Source: Ruegeria arenilitoris
GTDB lineage: Bacteria > Pseudomonadota > Alphaproteobacteria > Rhodobacterales > Rhodobacteraceae
Reading direction: 5' to 3' (one strand)
DNA length: 64,000 nucleotides
Assembly (NCBI RefSeq): GCF_042675705.1
Contig: NZ_JBHTJJ010000001.1
Positions 8,632-16,444 of this stretch are shown in pieces. Position 1 is the first letter of the stretch. Each line of letters begins with the position of its first letter. The notes under the pieces are model-generated. The model saw nothing but the letters and a program-made list of their open reading frames with translations. It had not been told where the DNA came from and did not search any database. The position numbers and the translations under genes are program-made.

Positions 8632-10262
8632 TCGGCCACCACCGATTGCGGGCTGCAATCGCGCACCAGCTTCCACTGGATCGCTTCCAGCAGTGCCTCG
8701 AACGAGGCGTCGACGATGTTCGCACTGACCCCAACCGTGGACCAGCGCCGCCCCTGCCCGTCTTCGCTGTCGATGATGACGCGGGTCACCGCCTCGGTCC
8801 CGCCCTGGGTGATGCGTACCTTGAAGTCCACCAGATGCATATCGTCCAGGATGGGCGAGTACTGCCCCAGATCCTTGGCCAAAGCTTTGGCCAGCGCGTT
8901 CACCGGGCCACGGTCGCTACCGTTTTCGTCCATCGACTCGCTGACCGACAGCTTCTTCTCGCCATCCACCTTCACCACGACGACCGCCTCGGACAGGCTG
9001 ACCATCTGGTTGTACTTGTTCTTGCGCCGCTCGACCGTGACCTTGTAGCGCTTGACCTCGAAGAATTGCGGCAGCTGGCCCAGTTCATCGCGGGCCAGCA
9101 GCTCGAAACTGGCCTGCGCGGTGTCATAGGAATACCCCTCGGCCTCGCGCGCCTTGATCCGTTCCAGAATGCGCCCCAGCGCCGGGTCGCCCGGCTCTAC
9201 CTGCAACCCAGCCTCGGTCAGGCGTTTGCGCAGGTTCGACTGGCCCGCCTGGTTCGACATCGGAATGATCCGCGCATTGCCCACGGTGGCCGGATCGACA
9301 TGTTCATAGGTCGACGGATCCTTGAGGATCGCGCTGGCGTGCAGCCCCGCCTTGTGCGCAAAGGCCGAGGCCCCGACATAGGCCGCCTGTTTGCTGGGCA
9401 CCCGGTTCAGGATGTCATCCAGCATGCGGCTGATGCGGGTCAGACCGGTCAGCGCGTCGCGGTTGACGCCGATCTCGAAGGCCGAGGCATAGGGCTCCTT
9501 CAACAGCAGCGTCGGGATCAGGGCGGTCAGGTTGGCGTTGCCGCAACGCTCACCCAGCCCGTTCAACGTGCCCTGGATCTGGCGTGCGCCGGCATCCACG
9601 GCCGCCAAGGAACAGGCCACAGCATTTTCGGTGTCGTTGTGGGTGTGGATGCCCAGCCGGTCGCCGGGGAAGCCCGCGGCGACCAGGTCGGACACGATCC
9701 GCCCCACTTCGGCCGGCAGCGCGCCGCCATTGGTGTCGCACAACACCACCCAGCGGGCACCGGCCTCCAGCGCCGCCTGGCAGACCTGCATCGCATAGGC
9801 GGGGTTGTCTTTGTAGCCGTCAAAGAAATGCTCGGCATCGAACAGCGCCTCGCGCCCCTGCGCCACGATATGCGCGACCGAGGCGCGGACGTTCTCGACA
9901 TTCTCCTCCAGCGAGATCCCCAGCGCGTCGGTCACGTGATAGTCATGCGACTTGCCAACCAGACAGACCGCCCGCGTGCCTGCGTTCATGACCGCGGCCA
10001 GCACGTCGTCATTCTCGGCCGAGCGCCCGGCCCGCTTGGTCATGCCAAAGGCGGTCAGGCGGGCGCGCGTCTTGGGCGTGGCGTCAAAAAACGCGCTGTC
10101 GGTGGGGTTCGCACCGGGCCAGCCGCCTTCGATATAGTCCACCCCCAAAGCATCCAGCGCCTGCGCGATCTGGACCTTTTCGGCGGTCGAGAACTGAACG
10201 CCCTGCGTCTGCTGCCCGTCGCGCAGCGTGGTGTCATAGAGGTACAGGCGCTCTTTGGTCAT
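8628..10262 (-). CDS. cimA: (R)-citramalate synthase
   Basis: The 544-residue enzyme belongs to the isopropylmalate/citramalate synthase family. The N terminus carries the catalytic motif YLYDTTLRDGQQTQGVQFS. The metal ligands are in GIHTHNDTENAVACSLAAV, and GGWPGANPTD is characteristic of the long CimA group. The C-terminal third (from about residue 400) is the LeuA-type allosteric dimerisation domain. It condenses pyruvate with acetyl-CoA to citramalate for a threonine-independent isoleucine route; alternatively it is annotated as an alpha-isopropylmalate synthase family protein. It sits in a minus-strand block overlapping cysS upstream and the squalene/phytoene-synthase-like gene downstream. 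Confidence 0.88.
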   Translation of the reverse strand: MTKERLYLYDTTLRDGQQTQGVQFSTAEKVQIAQALDALGVDYIEGGWPGANPTDSAFFDATPKTRARLTAFGMTKRAGRSAENDDVLAAVMNAGTRAVCLVGKSHDYHVTDALGISLEENVENVRASVAHIVAQGREALFDAEHFFDGYKDNPAYAMQVCQAALEAGARWVVLCDTNGGALPAEVGRIVSDLVAAGFPGDRLGIHTHNDTENAVACSLAAVDAGARQIQGTLNGLGERCGNANLTALIPTLLLKEPYASAFEIGVNRDALTGLTRISRMLDDILNRVPSKQAAYVGASAFAHKAGLHASAILKDPSTYEHVDPATVGNARIIPMSNQAGQSNLRKRLTEAGLQVEPGDPALGRILERIKAREAEGYSYDTAQASFELLARDELGQLPQFFEVKRYKVTVERRKNKYNQMVSLSEAVVVVKVDGEKKLSVSESMDENGSDRGPVNALAKALAKDLGQYSPILDDMHLVDFKVRITQGGTEAVTRVIIDSEDGQGRRWSTVGVSANIVDASFEALLEAIQWKLVRDCSPQSVVAE

Positions 10263-11659
10263 TCCACGCCCTCCAGCCTGCTGGCGTCAAAGCCCGCGCC
10301 GGGCACCAGTTCCACCCCGTCCTTGCTCATCCGCACTTCCAGACCAGCCGCCAGATAGGCGGCCTTCAACCGATCCACTTCCGAGAAGTCCTTGGTCTGC
10401 ATCGCTTCGACCCGAACACGGGCCAGCCGGTCGGCATGGGCCGACAGATCCACGTCGTCCGTTTCGGCCCAGGCCCCCATGTCAGACTCCAACAGGCCCA
10501 AGACCTGCGCACTGGCCAGCAAGGTCGCGGCGTCGCCGTCCGAGGCCAGACGATGCAGATCGGCCAGGGCTCCCGCAGTGTTGAGGTCATCGGCAAGCGC
10601 CGCGATCACCGCGGGCGCCGCGCTGGCTGCGGGTTCAATGCCCGCAGTCAGCGCCCGCCACTTGCGCAACGTGGCCTCGGCCTCGCGCGCCTTCTTCTCG
10701 GTCCAGTCCATCGGCTTGCGATAGTGGGTCTGCAGAAAGACGAACCGGATCACCTCGCCCGGCACGCCCTGATCCAGCAAGTCATGCACCGTGAAGAAAT
10801 TGCCCAGCGATTTGGACATCTTCTTTCCCTCGACCTGCAGCATCTCGTTGTGCAGCCAATACCGCGCGAATTCGCCGTGCGGATGGGCGCATTTGCTCTG
10901 GGCGATCTCGTTTTCGTGGTGCGGAAACATCAGGTCGTTGCCGCCGCCATGGATGTCGAAACTTTCGCCCAGCAACTCATAGCTCATGGCCGAGCATTCG
11001 ATGTGCCAGCCAGGACGCCCCCGGCCCCAGGGCGACTCCCAACCGGGCAGTTCATCGTCCGAGGGCTTCCACAGCACGAAATCCATCGGGTTCTTCTTGT
11101 AGGGCGCCACCTCGACCCGCGCGCCTGCGATCATGTCATCGACCGACCGGCCCGACAGCTTGCCATACTCGTCGCGCCAGCTGTCCACCGCGAACAGAAC
11201 ATGCCCCTCGGCCTCATAGGCGTGACCCTTGGCGATCAGGTCCTCGATCATGGCGATCATCTGGTCGATATACCGCGTGGCCCGCGGCATCTGGTCGGGC
11301 TCCAGCGCCCCCAGCGCGCCCATGTCATGCAGGTACCAGCCGATCGTCTCGTCCGACCGCTCCTGCACCAACTGTTCGAGCGTTCCTTCGGCCCCGGCCT
11401 GCTTGCGCGCCAGGGCCGTCGCGTTGATCTTGTCATCGACGTCGGTGAAGTTGCGCACATAGGTCACATGCTCGTGCCCGTAAACGTGACGCAGCAGGCG
11501 GTAAAGCACGTCAAACACCACCACGGGCCGCGCGTTGCCCAGATGCGCCCGGTCATACACGGTGGGTCCGCAGACATACATCCGCACGTTGTCGGGATCG
11601 ATCGGAACGAACTCTTCCTTCGCCCGGGTCCGCGTGTTGTGCAGTTTGATCGTCGTCAT
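10259..11659 (-). CDS. cysS: Cysteinyl-tRNA synthetase
   Basis: The 466-residue class I synthetase charges tRNA-Cys. The first zinc ligand and HIGH-equivalent are in VCGPTVYDRAHLGNARP. Another zinc-site segment is PGWHIECSAM with GGNDLMFPHHENE, and the KMSKS loop is present as KKMSKSLGN. The C-terminal helical anticodon-binding region completes the usual length. The start at 11659 gives MTTIKLHNTRTR, the normal N terminus; the longer open frame reaching 11947 is not conserved-looking. Its stop overlaps the cimA start (ATGA), placing cysS first in the operon. Confidence 0.95.
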   Translation of the reverse strand: MTTIKLHNTRTRAKEEFVPIDPDNVRMYVCGPTVYDRAHLGNARPVVVFDVLYRLLRHVYGHEHVTYVRNFTDVDDKINATALARKQAGAEGTLEQLVQERSDETIGWYLHDMGALGALEPDQMPRATRYIDQMIAMIEDLIAKGHAYEAEGHVLFAVDSWRDEYGKLSGRSVDDMIAGARVEVAPYKKNPMDFVLWKPSDDELPGWESPWGRGRPGWHIECSAMSYELLGESFDIHGGGNDLMFPHHENEIAQSKCAHPHGEFARYWLHNEMLQVEGKKMSKSLGNFFTVHDLLDQGVPGEVIRFVFLQTHYRKPMDWTEKKAREAEATLRKWRALTAGIEPAASAAPAVIAALADDLNTAGALADLHRLASDGDAATLLASAQVLGLLESDMGAWAETDDVDLSAHADRLARVRVEAMQTKDFSEVDRLKAAYLAAGLEVRMSKDGVELVPGAGFDASRLEGVE

Positions 11660-11924
11660 GCGTCTGGCTCCTGGATACAGCAATAGCGTGCGCGTTGACG
11701 CGGGCTTAGCAACTTGTCTCAGGGAAGAAAACGAAAGAAACCGGCCCGCGTGAAAGTTCAGCAGGGAATGCAGCAGATAATGATGCAGGTCTTCCGGTTC
11801 ATGGCCCACCGCATAGCACGCCCGGTCCCGCGCGCCAAGACTTCTGTTGCCGACCGGTGAAGCTGATTGACAAATCACCGCAGCTCTGACCCATTCGGCG
11901 GACTTGCTGCAACGGAGGCGCGCC

Positions 11925-13112
11925 ATGAAACTTTCGCACCGCATCACGCACCTAAACGGAGGCGGTTCGGACGGGTGGGACGTGTTCTATCGTGCGCGCC
12001 GCATGATCGCCGAAGGCCAAGCCGTGACCGAGCTGACCATTGGCGAGCATGACATCCGTACCCACCCCTCGATCCTGGCCGAGATGGACCGGTCGGCGCG
12101 TGCGGGCCATACCGGATACGCCATGGTGCCGGGCACGGATCTGCTGCGCGATACCGTGGCCGCGCGGGTGCAGACCCGCACGGGTGTTCCCACCACGCGC
12201 CACAACGTGCTAATCACCCCGGGCGGACAGGCCGCGCTGTACGCCGCTCATATGGCTGCGTGCGACCCGGGCGATGTGGGCCTCTATCTTGATCCGTTCT
12301 ACGCCACCTACCCCGGTACGATCCGCGGAGCGGGCGCTGTCGCGCGCGCGGTTCAGACCCGGGCCGAGGACGCCTTTCAGCCCGACGCAGCCATGATCAC
12401 GGAACAGGCCGAGGGTGCCGCTTCGCTGCTGATCAACACGCCAAACAACCCGACCGGGGTCGTCTATTCCCGCGAGACCCTGACCGAGATTGCCGATCTG
12501 TGCCGCGAGCGGAACCTCTGGCTGATCTCGGACGAGGTCTATGACACGCAGATCTGGGACGGCGCGCACCTGTCGCCCCGCGCCCTGCCCGGTATGGCCG
12601 ACCGCACCCTGGTCGTGGGCTCGATGTCGAAATCCCACGCGATGACCGGGTCGCGCTGCGGTTGGATCGTTGGCCCCGAAGAAGCCATCGAACATCTGAT
12701 CAACCTCGCCACGCACACCACCTACGGGGTACCGGGATTCATACAGGACGCTGCCAGTTATGCGCTGACCGCGGGGGACGAACTGGAAGAAGAGGTTGCC
12801 ACCCCCTTCCGCCGCCGCCGCGCCTTGGCGATGCAAGTTTTGGCCCGACAGAACACGGTGGGCCTGATCCCCGCACAAGGCGCGATGTATCTGATGCTGG
12901 ACATCCGCGCGACGGGGCAAAGCGGCGAAGACTTCGCCAATGCGCTGCTGGATACCCACGCCATCGCCGTCATGCCCGGAGAAAGCTTCGGACAAGCCGC
13001 CGCAGGGCATGTGCGCGTGGCCATGACCATTGATGATGACCGGTTCGCCGCTGCCCTTCAGACCCTATGCGAATTCGCCGCCCGGTTGGCGAGCCAGACG
13101 GCAGCAGAGTGA
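11925..13112 (+). CDS. PLP-dependent class I/II aminotransferase
   Basis: This 395-residue protein has the aspartate-aminotransferase fold type I signatures. GGQAALYAAHMA binds the cofactor phosphate, NTPNNPTGVVYS is the central motif, SDEVYDTQIWDG provides the pyridoxal-contacting Asp and Tyr, and GSMSKSHAMTGSRCGW contains the Schiff-base Lys. The amino donor and acceptor are not evident. The start at 11925 has a good GGAGG ribosome site 11 bases upstream. It converges on the outer-membrane gene at 13129. A second, distinct aminotransferase of the same class lies at 24386. Confidence 0.88.
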   Translation: MKLSHRITHLNGGGSDGWDVFYRARRMIAEGQAVTELTIGEHDIRTHPSILAEMDRSARAGHTGYAMVPGTDLLRDTVAARVQTRTGVPTTRHNVLITPGGQAALYAAHMAACDPGDVGLYLDPFYATYPGTIRGAGAVARAVQTRAEDAFQPDAAMITEQAEGAASLLINTPNNPTGVVYSRETLTEIADLCRERNLWLISDEVYDTQIWDGAHLSPRALPGMADRTLVVGSMSKSHAMTGSRCGWIVGPEEAIEHLINLATHTTYGVPGFIQDAASYALTAGDELEEEVATPFRRRRALAMQVLARQNTVGLIPAQGAMYLMLDIRATGQSGEDFANALLDTHAIAVMPGESFGQAAAGHVRVAMTIDDDRFAAALQTLCEFAARLASQTAAE

Positions 13113-13128
13113 CCGAGACGGGTTTCGT

Positions 13129-13647
13129 TCAGAACCGGAAGGTCGTGCGCAGATTGAAAGTGTTGGTATCCAGACCGCCGCGCGACCGCGTGACATCGTT
13201 GAAATTCTGCCGCAAGGCTTCGCCACTGATGATCAGCCGGTCGCCCAGAGGATAGGCTACGCCGATCCCGTAGACTGCCGCTGTGTCGCTGTCGCCCGAA
13301 GTATTCGCCCGCGCGGCACCCACCACGACGTAGCCCAAAGCGGGCCCGAACTCGTACCCGCCGCGCAGTTTCACGCGGGACACGCTGTCCAAACTGCCCT
13401 CCGAGGCGCCCAGGTCGAGATTCAGTCGATCATACTCCAACTCACCCCCGACGACGAAGCTGCCCAGATCCAGATCGTATCCGATATTCGCGCCGATGCT
13501 GCCCGAATTGCCTCCACTGCCGCCGGGGCCGTCCGCGTCGGTATAACCGAAGGTGAACCCGGCATAAGGTCCGGTCCAATCCTCGGCCAACGCCACCTGC
13601 GCCGCTGGAATCAGCAGGGCCGACAGCAAGGCGCGGATCAGTTTCAT
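13129..13647 (-). CDS. Small outer-membrane beta-barrel protein
   Basis: The 172-residue product starts with a signal peptide (MKLIRALLSALLIPAAQVALA) followed by an OmpA-like or opacity-type eight-strand barrel pattern. The visible traits are GPYAGFTFGYTDAD, a Gly/Ser-rich loop, repeated alternating strands, and a terminal strand ending in aromatic Phe (FNLRTTFRF). Such proteins insert into the outer membrane via BAM. The start at 13647 follows a GGAGG site; codons upstream in the same frame lack any signal. Porin activity is not implied, since small barrels can be structural or adhesins. It has its own promoter region shared divergently with the MttB-family gene. Confidence 0.8.
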   Translation of the reverse strand: MKLIRALLSALLIPAAQVALAEDWTGPYAGFTFGYTDADGPGGSGGNSGSIGANIGYDLDLGSFVVGGELEYDRLNLDLGASEGSLDSVSRVKLRGGYEFGPALGYVVVGAARANTSGDSDTAAVYGIGVAYPLGDRLIISGEALRQNFNDVTRSRGGLDTNTFNLRTTFRF

Positions 13648-14062
13648 GCAGACCTCCGGTTTTCGTTCAGCACCCTTTGCGATTGCAACAGATGCGGTGA
13701 TGTGCACCTCAATTACACATGTGCTTTGGTGCCGTCAGATCAATTCAAGTCACGCAAATCTTAACAATAAGTAATGGAAGCATAACATATTTCGCCCTTT
13801 GCGTGAGGATTTCCTGCGGCGTTCATCGACGTTCCAAATTTTCGAGGCCAAAAGCGACATCGGTCGCAAACAGGACAGATTGCTTGCTCGGACCCTGACA
13901 CCATTCGTCGCAGGAGTTGAGGACCACATGCCAAACGATATTTGGAAGATTTGCCTGATCAGCCGCACCATCGGTGCCGATCGGGGGCGTGCGGCTCGAG
14001 GGCGGCCGTGACGGGTTGAAGCTTCCCCCTTTTGACCTGACTTTCAATTTGGAATCCTCACC
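13648..14062. promoter_or_regulatory. Divergent intergenic region between the beta-barrel gene and the MttB-family gene
   Basis: This 415-base gap separates two genes transcribed away from each other and must contain both promoters. The centre (about 13720-13800) is AT-rich. No riboswitch, tRNA or convincing small gene was seen; the short open frames on both strands lack ribosome sites and composition typical of the genome. No exact promoter elements could be assigned with confidence. Confidence 0.45.
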
Positions 14063-15607
14063 ATGAACGACCAATCCCGCTCAACGTCCCGCAGTGGCGG
14101 CCGCGCCGCCCGTCGGGCCGCCCGTGCCGCGGCCCTGCCCGAACATCTGCGCCCCGTCCGCCCGGGGCTTGAGGGCGGCACCTACAAACCGCTCAGCCAG
14201 CAGGACATGGAGCGTATTCACTCCGCCGCTCTCGATGCGCTCGAAACCATCGGTCTGGCCGACGCACCACCCAGCGGGATCGATTACCTGGTGAATGCCG
14301 GCTGTACGCTGGGCGATGACGGGCGTATCCGTTTCCCCCGGGCGCTGGTCGAGGACACGATCGCCCGCGCCAACCGCTCGGTCACGCTGTACAGCCGCGA
14401 CGGCAAAACCGATCTCGAACTGTCCGGCGGACGTGTTCATTATGGAACCGCCGGGGCAGCCGTCAGCATGGTCGACGCCCAAGGCCGCAATTACCGCGAC
14501 TCGACAGTGCAGGACTTGCACGATGCCGCGCGGATTTGCGAACAATTGGACAATATCCATTTCGTGCAGCGCCCCATGGTCTGCCGCGACATCACCGACA
14601 ACCGCGAAATGGATCTGAACACGATTTATGCTTGTTGTTCTGGAACTTACAAGCATATCGGAACATCCTTCACAGACCCCAGCTATGTAGCTCCGGCCAT
14701 GGAAATGCTGCATATGATCGCTGGCGGCGAGGACAAATGGCGTGAGCGGCCCTTCGTCTCGAACTCGAACTGCTTTGTCGTGCCACCGATGAAATTCGCG
14801 ACCGAGAGCTGCCAGGTGATGGAAGAATGTATCAAGGCGGGGATGCCGGTCCTGTTGCTATCCGCTGGGATGGCGGGCGCCACGGCCCCGTCAACGGTGG
14901 CTGGTGCGATTGTCCAGGCTACGGCGGAATGCTTGGCCGGTCTGGTTTATGTAAACGCCGTAAGCCCAGGCGCTCCGGCGGTTTTTGGCACTTGGCCCTT
15001 TGGCCTTGATCTCAGGACCGGTGCGATGAGCGTCGGGTCTGGCGAGCAGGCCCTGTTGACGGCAGGCTGCGCCCAGATGCACAAATTCTATGACCTGCCC
15101 GGCGGCGCTGCAGCAGGTGCTTCGGACTCCAAACTGCCCGACATGCAAGCCGGATGGGAGCAGATGTGTTCCAACGTCATGGCCGGGCTGTCCGGCCTGA
15201 ACATGGTCTACGAAGCAGCGGGCATGCACGCTTCGCTGCTGGGTTTCTGCTTTGAAAGCCTGATCCTTGGTGACGATCTGATCGGTCAGGCCCTGCGATG
15301 CGTTCGTGGGATCGAGGTCACGGACGACACGCTGGCGCTGGACCAGATCGCGTCGGTCTGTCTCGGTGGCCCGGGTCACTACCTGGGTACCGACGCAACA
15401 CTCAGCCGTATGCAGGCTGACTATGTCTATCCGGCGCTTGGCGACCGGACCTCGCCCAAGGAATGGGCCGAGCTGGGCAAGCCGGACCTGGTCGAAAAGG
15501 CCACCGCACGCAAAGAAGAGATCCTTGGCGCTCCGTCTCCGGCGCGTTTCGATCCGGTGCTGGATGCGGAACTCAGAAGCAGGTTCAACATTCACTTGCC
15601 TGCATAA
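14063..15607 (+). CDS. Trimethylamine methyltransferase (MttB) superfamily protein, non-pyrrolysine type
   Basis: The 514-residue protein belongs to the MttB superfamily, whose members methylate a corrinoid protein using methylamines or quaternary amines. After a basic Ala/Arg-rich N terminus the catalytic barrel runs from about residue 40, with segments such as VHYGTAGAAVSMVDAQGRNYRDST, SNSNCFVVPPMKFATESC and AGASDSKLPDMQAGWEQM. The frame has no in-frame UAG and ends in TAA, so it is a non-pyrrolysine homologue. Such proteins include glycine-betaine and other quaternary-amine demethylases. The cognate corrinoid protein is not adjacent; a candidate is at 41848. Substrate is unknown. Confidence 0.87.
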   Translation: MNDQSRSTSRSGGRAARRAARAAALPEHLRPVRPGLEGGTYKPLSQQDMERIHSAALDALETIGLADAPPSGIDYLVNAGCTLGDDGRIRFPRALVEDTIARANRSVTLYSRDGKTDLELSGGRVHYGTAGAAVSMVDAQGRNYRDSTVQDLHDAARICEQLDNIHFVQRPMVCRDITDNREMDLNTIYACCSGTYKHIGTSFTDPSYVAPAMEMLHMIAGGEDKWRERPFVSNSNCFVVPPMKFATESCQVMEECIKAGMPVLLLSAGMAGATAPSTVAGAIVQATAECLAGLVYVNAVSPGAPAVFGTWPFGLDLRTGAMSVGSGEQALLTAGCAQMHKFYDLPGGAAAGASDSKLPDMQAGWEQMCSNVMAGLSGLNMVYEAAGMHASLLGFCFESLILGDDLIGQALRCVRGIEVTDDTLALDQIASVCLGGPGHYLGTDATLSRMQADYVYPALGDRTSPKEWAELGKPDLVEKATARKEEILGAPSPARFDPVLDAELRSRFNIHLPA

Positions 15608-15618
15608 CAAATTGAAAA

Positions 15619-15642
15619 GCAGCCCAGATCACTCTGGGCTGC
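15619..15642. terminator. Hairpin terminator between convergent MttB-family and EF-hand genes
   Basis: A perfect 10-bp stem (GCAGCCCAGA paired with TCTGGGCTGC) closes a TCAC loop. On the minus strand it is followed by a T-rich run (TTTTCAATTTG), so it fits an intrinsic terminator for the EF-hand gene and may also stop the plus-strand MttB-family transcript. Confidence 0.75.
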
Positions 15643-15658
15643 CTCGTGCTTCAAGCTG

Positions 15659-15904
15659 TTAACCGTTGCTGGGCGGCAGCAGACCGGCTTCTTGCGCGGC
15701 TGCAATTTCGGCTTCATCCAAAGCGCCGTCACCATTCGCGTCCAAAAGCGAGAACGCATCGGCATCCATGTCGGGCACAACGGCCTGAACCTCTTCGATG
15801 GTCAGAACACCGTCGCCATTTGCGTCAGCCGAGCTCTGCGCGAATGCAAGCGCAGGGAACCCGAGGGCAACTGCGGCCAGAACGGCCAGTTTCTGAGAGT
15901 TCAT
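15659..15904 (-). CDS. Small secreted EF-hand (calcium-binding) protein
   Basis: The 81-residue product has a signal peptide (MNSQKLAVLAAVALGFPALAFA) and two EF-hand loops, DANGDGVLTIEE and DANGDGALDEAE, with the expected acidic residues at positions 1, 3, 5, 9 and 12. The protein should be periplasmic or outer-membrane-associated and bind two calcium ions, probably as a buffer or sensor. The start at 15904 follows a GGAG-type ribosome site; the frame continues upstream to 16087 without a signal sequence. A strong terminator lies just downstream. There is no obvious partner gene. Confidence 0.85.
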   Translation of the reverse strand: MNSQKLAVLAAVALGFPALAFAQSSADANGDGVLTIEEVQAVVPDMDADAFSLLDANGDGALDEAEIAAAQEAGLLPPSNG

Positions 15905-16444
15905 TGTCAGTCTCCTGATAGGGGGTTTGTGGTAGTCTGTCCGGACAGGCACACCAAACACCCGCTCAGCCGCACTGTCATCGGCCGAAGAGATTTTCCC
16001 GCAATTCGCGCCAATCCCTGCCCGTTTGGGCCATTTGGATTCGCAAGCTTTCGCTGCGCCAAGCCGTCCGCCGGCGCATCGGCACAACTTCCCTCATCGG
16101 TACCCCTGTTCCCGGCAATCCGCCGCTCAGCCTGACCGAGTCGCAAAAAAGAAAGGGGGCCGAAGCCCCCTGTCAGTTTTGCCTTCCAGGCTCAATTCGT
16201 TGACCGCCCGGTTTTTTTTGCCTGCGGCCTGGACTGCACATGGGACGAGCGCACCCGCCCCGTGAGAGAGTGGGAAGGACCGATATTCCGCCCCACCCTG
16301 TTCCCGGCCAGCACGGGCATGCCGGCCGAGTGGACCAGGGCGACCTAGGGTAAGTCTCAGGTTTTGCCCTGCTCCGAATTCGTCGGGACCGGAAGTCCGG
16401 GGGGAAATCCAGGTCCCTACACCCCGCCTGGCGGGGCGTTTGCC
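15905..16444. other. 540-base intergenic region between the EF-hand gene and nrdJ
   Basis: The region holds the EF-hand promoter (next to 15905) and the 3' flank of nrdJ. A GC hairpin at 16422-16436 follows the nrdJ stop but has no T-run on the minus side. A strong minus-strand terminator is at 16155-16170. Between the two is about 250 bases of GC-rich, structured-looking sequence without a credible protein gene. It could be an nrdJ 3' untranslated region or a small RNA. I could not match it to RNase P, tmRNA or SRP RNA motifs. Confidence 0.4.
16155..16170 (-). terminator. Intrinsic terminator, minus strand
   Basis: On the minus strand GGGGGC-TTCG-GCCCCC forms a UUCG-capped hairpin followed immediately by TTTCTTTTTT. 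This is a textbook intrinsic terminator. It lies 275 bases beyond the nrdJ stop, so it ends either a long nrdJ 3' untranslated region or a separate small transcript. Confidence 0.8.

Noticed and set aside
15907..16146. 79-codon minus-strand frame upstream of the EF-hand gene
   Set aside because: Covers the EF-hand promoter region; its product lacks a signal or domain and would run into the real gene's ribosome site.
16192..16320. 42-codon minus-strand frame between nrdJ and the terminator
   Set aside because: Serine- and arginine-rich with no family resemblance and no clear ribosome site; more likely part of an RNA or untranslated region.
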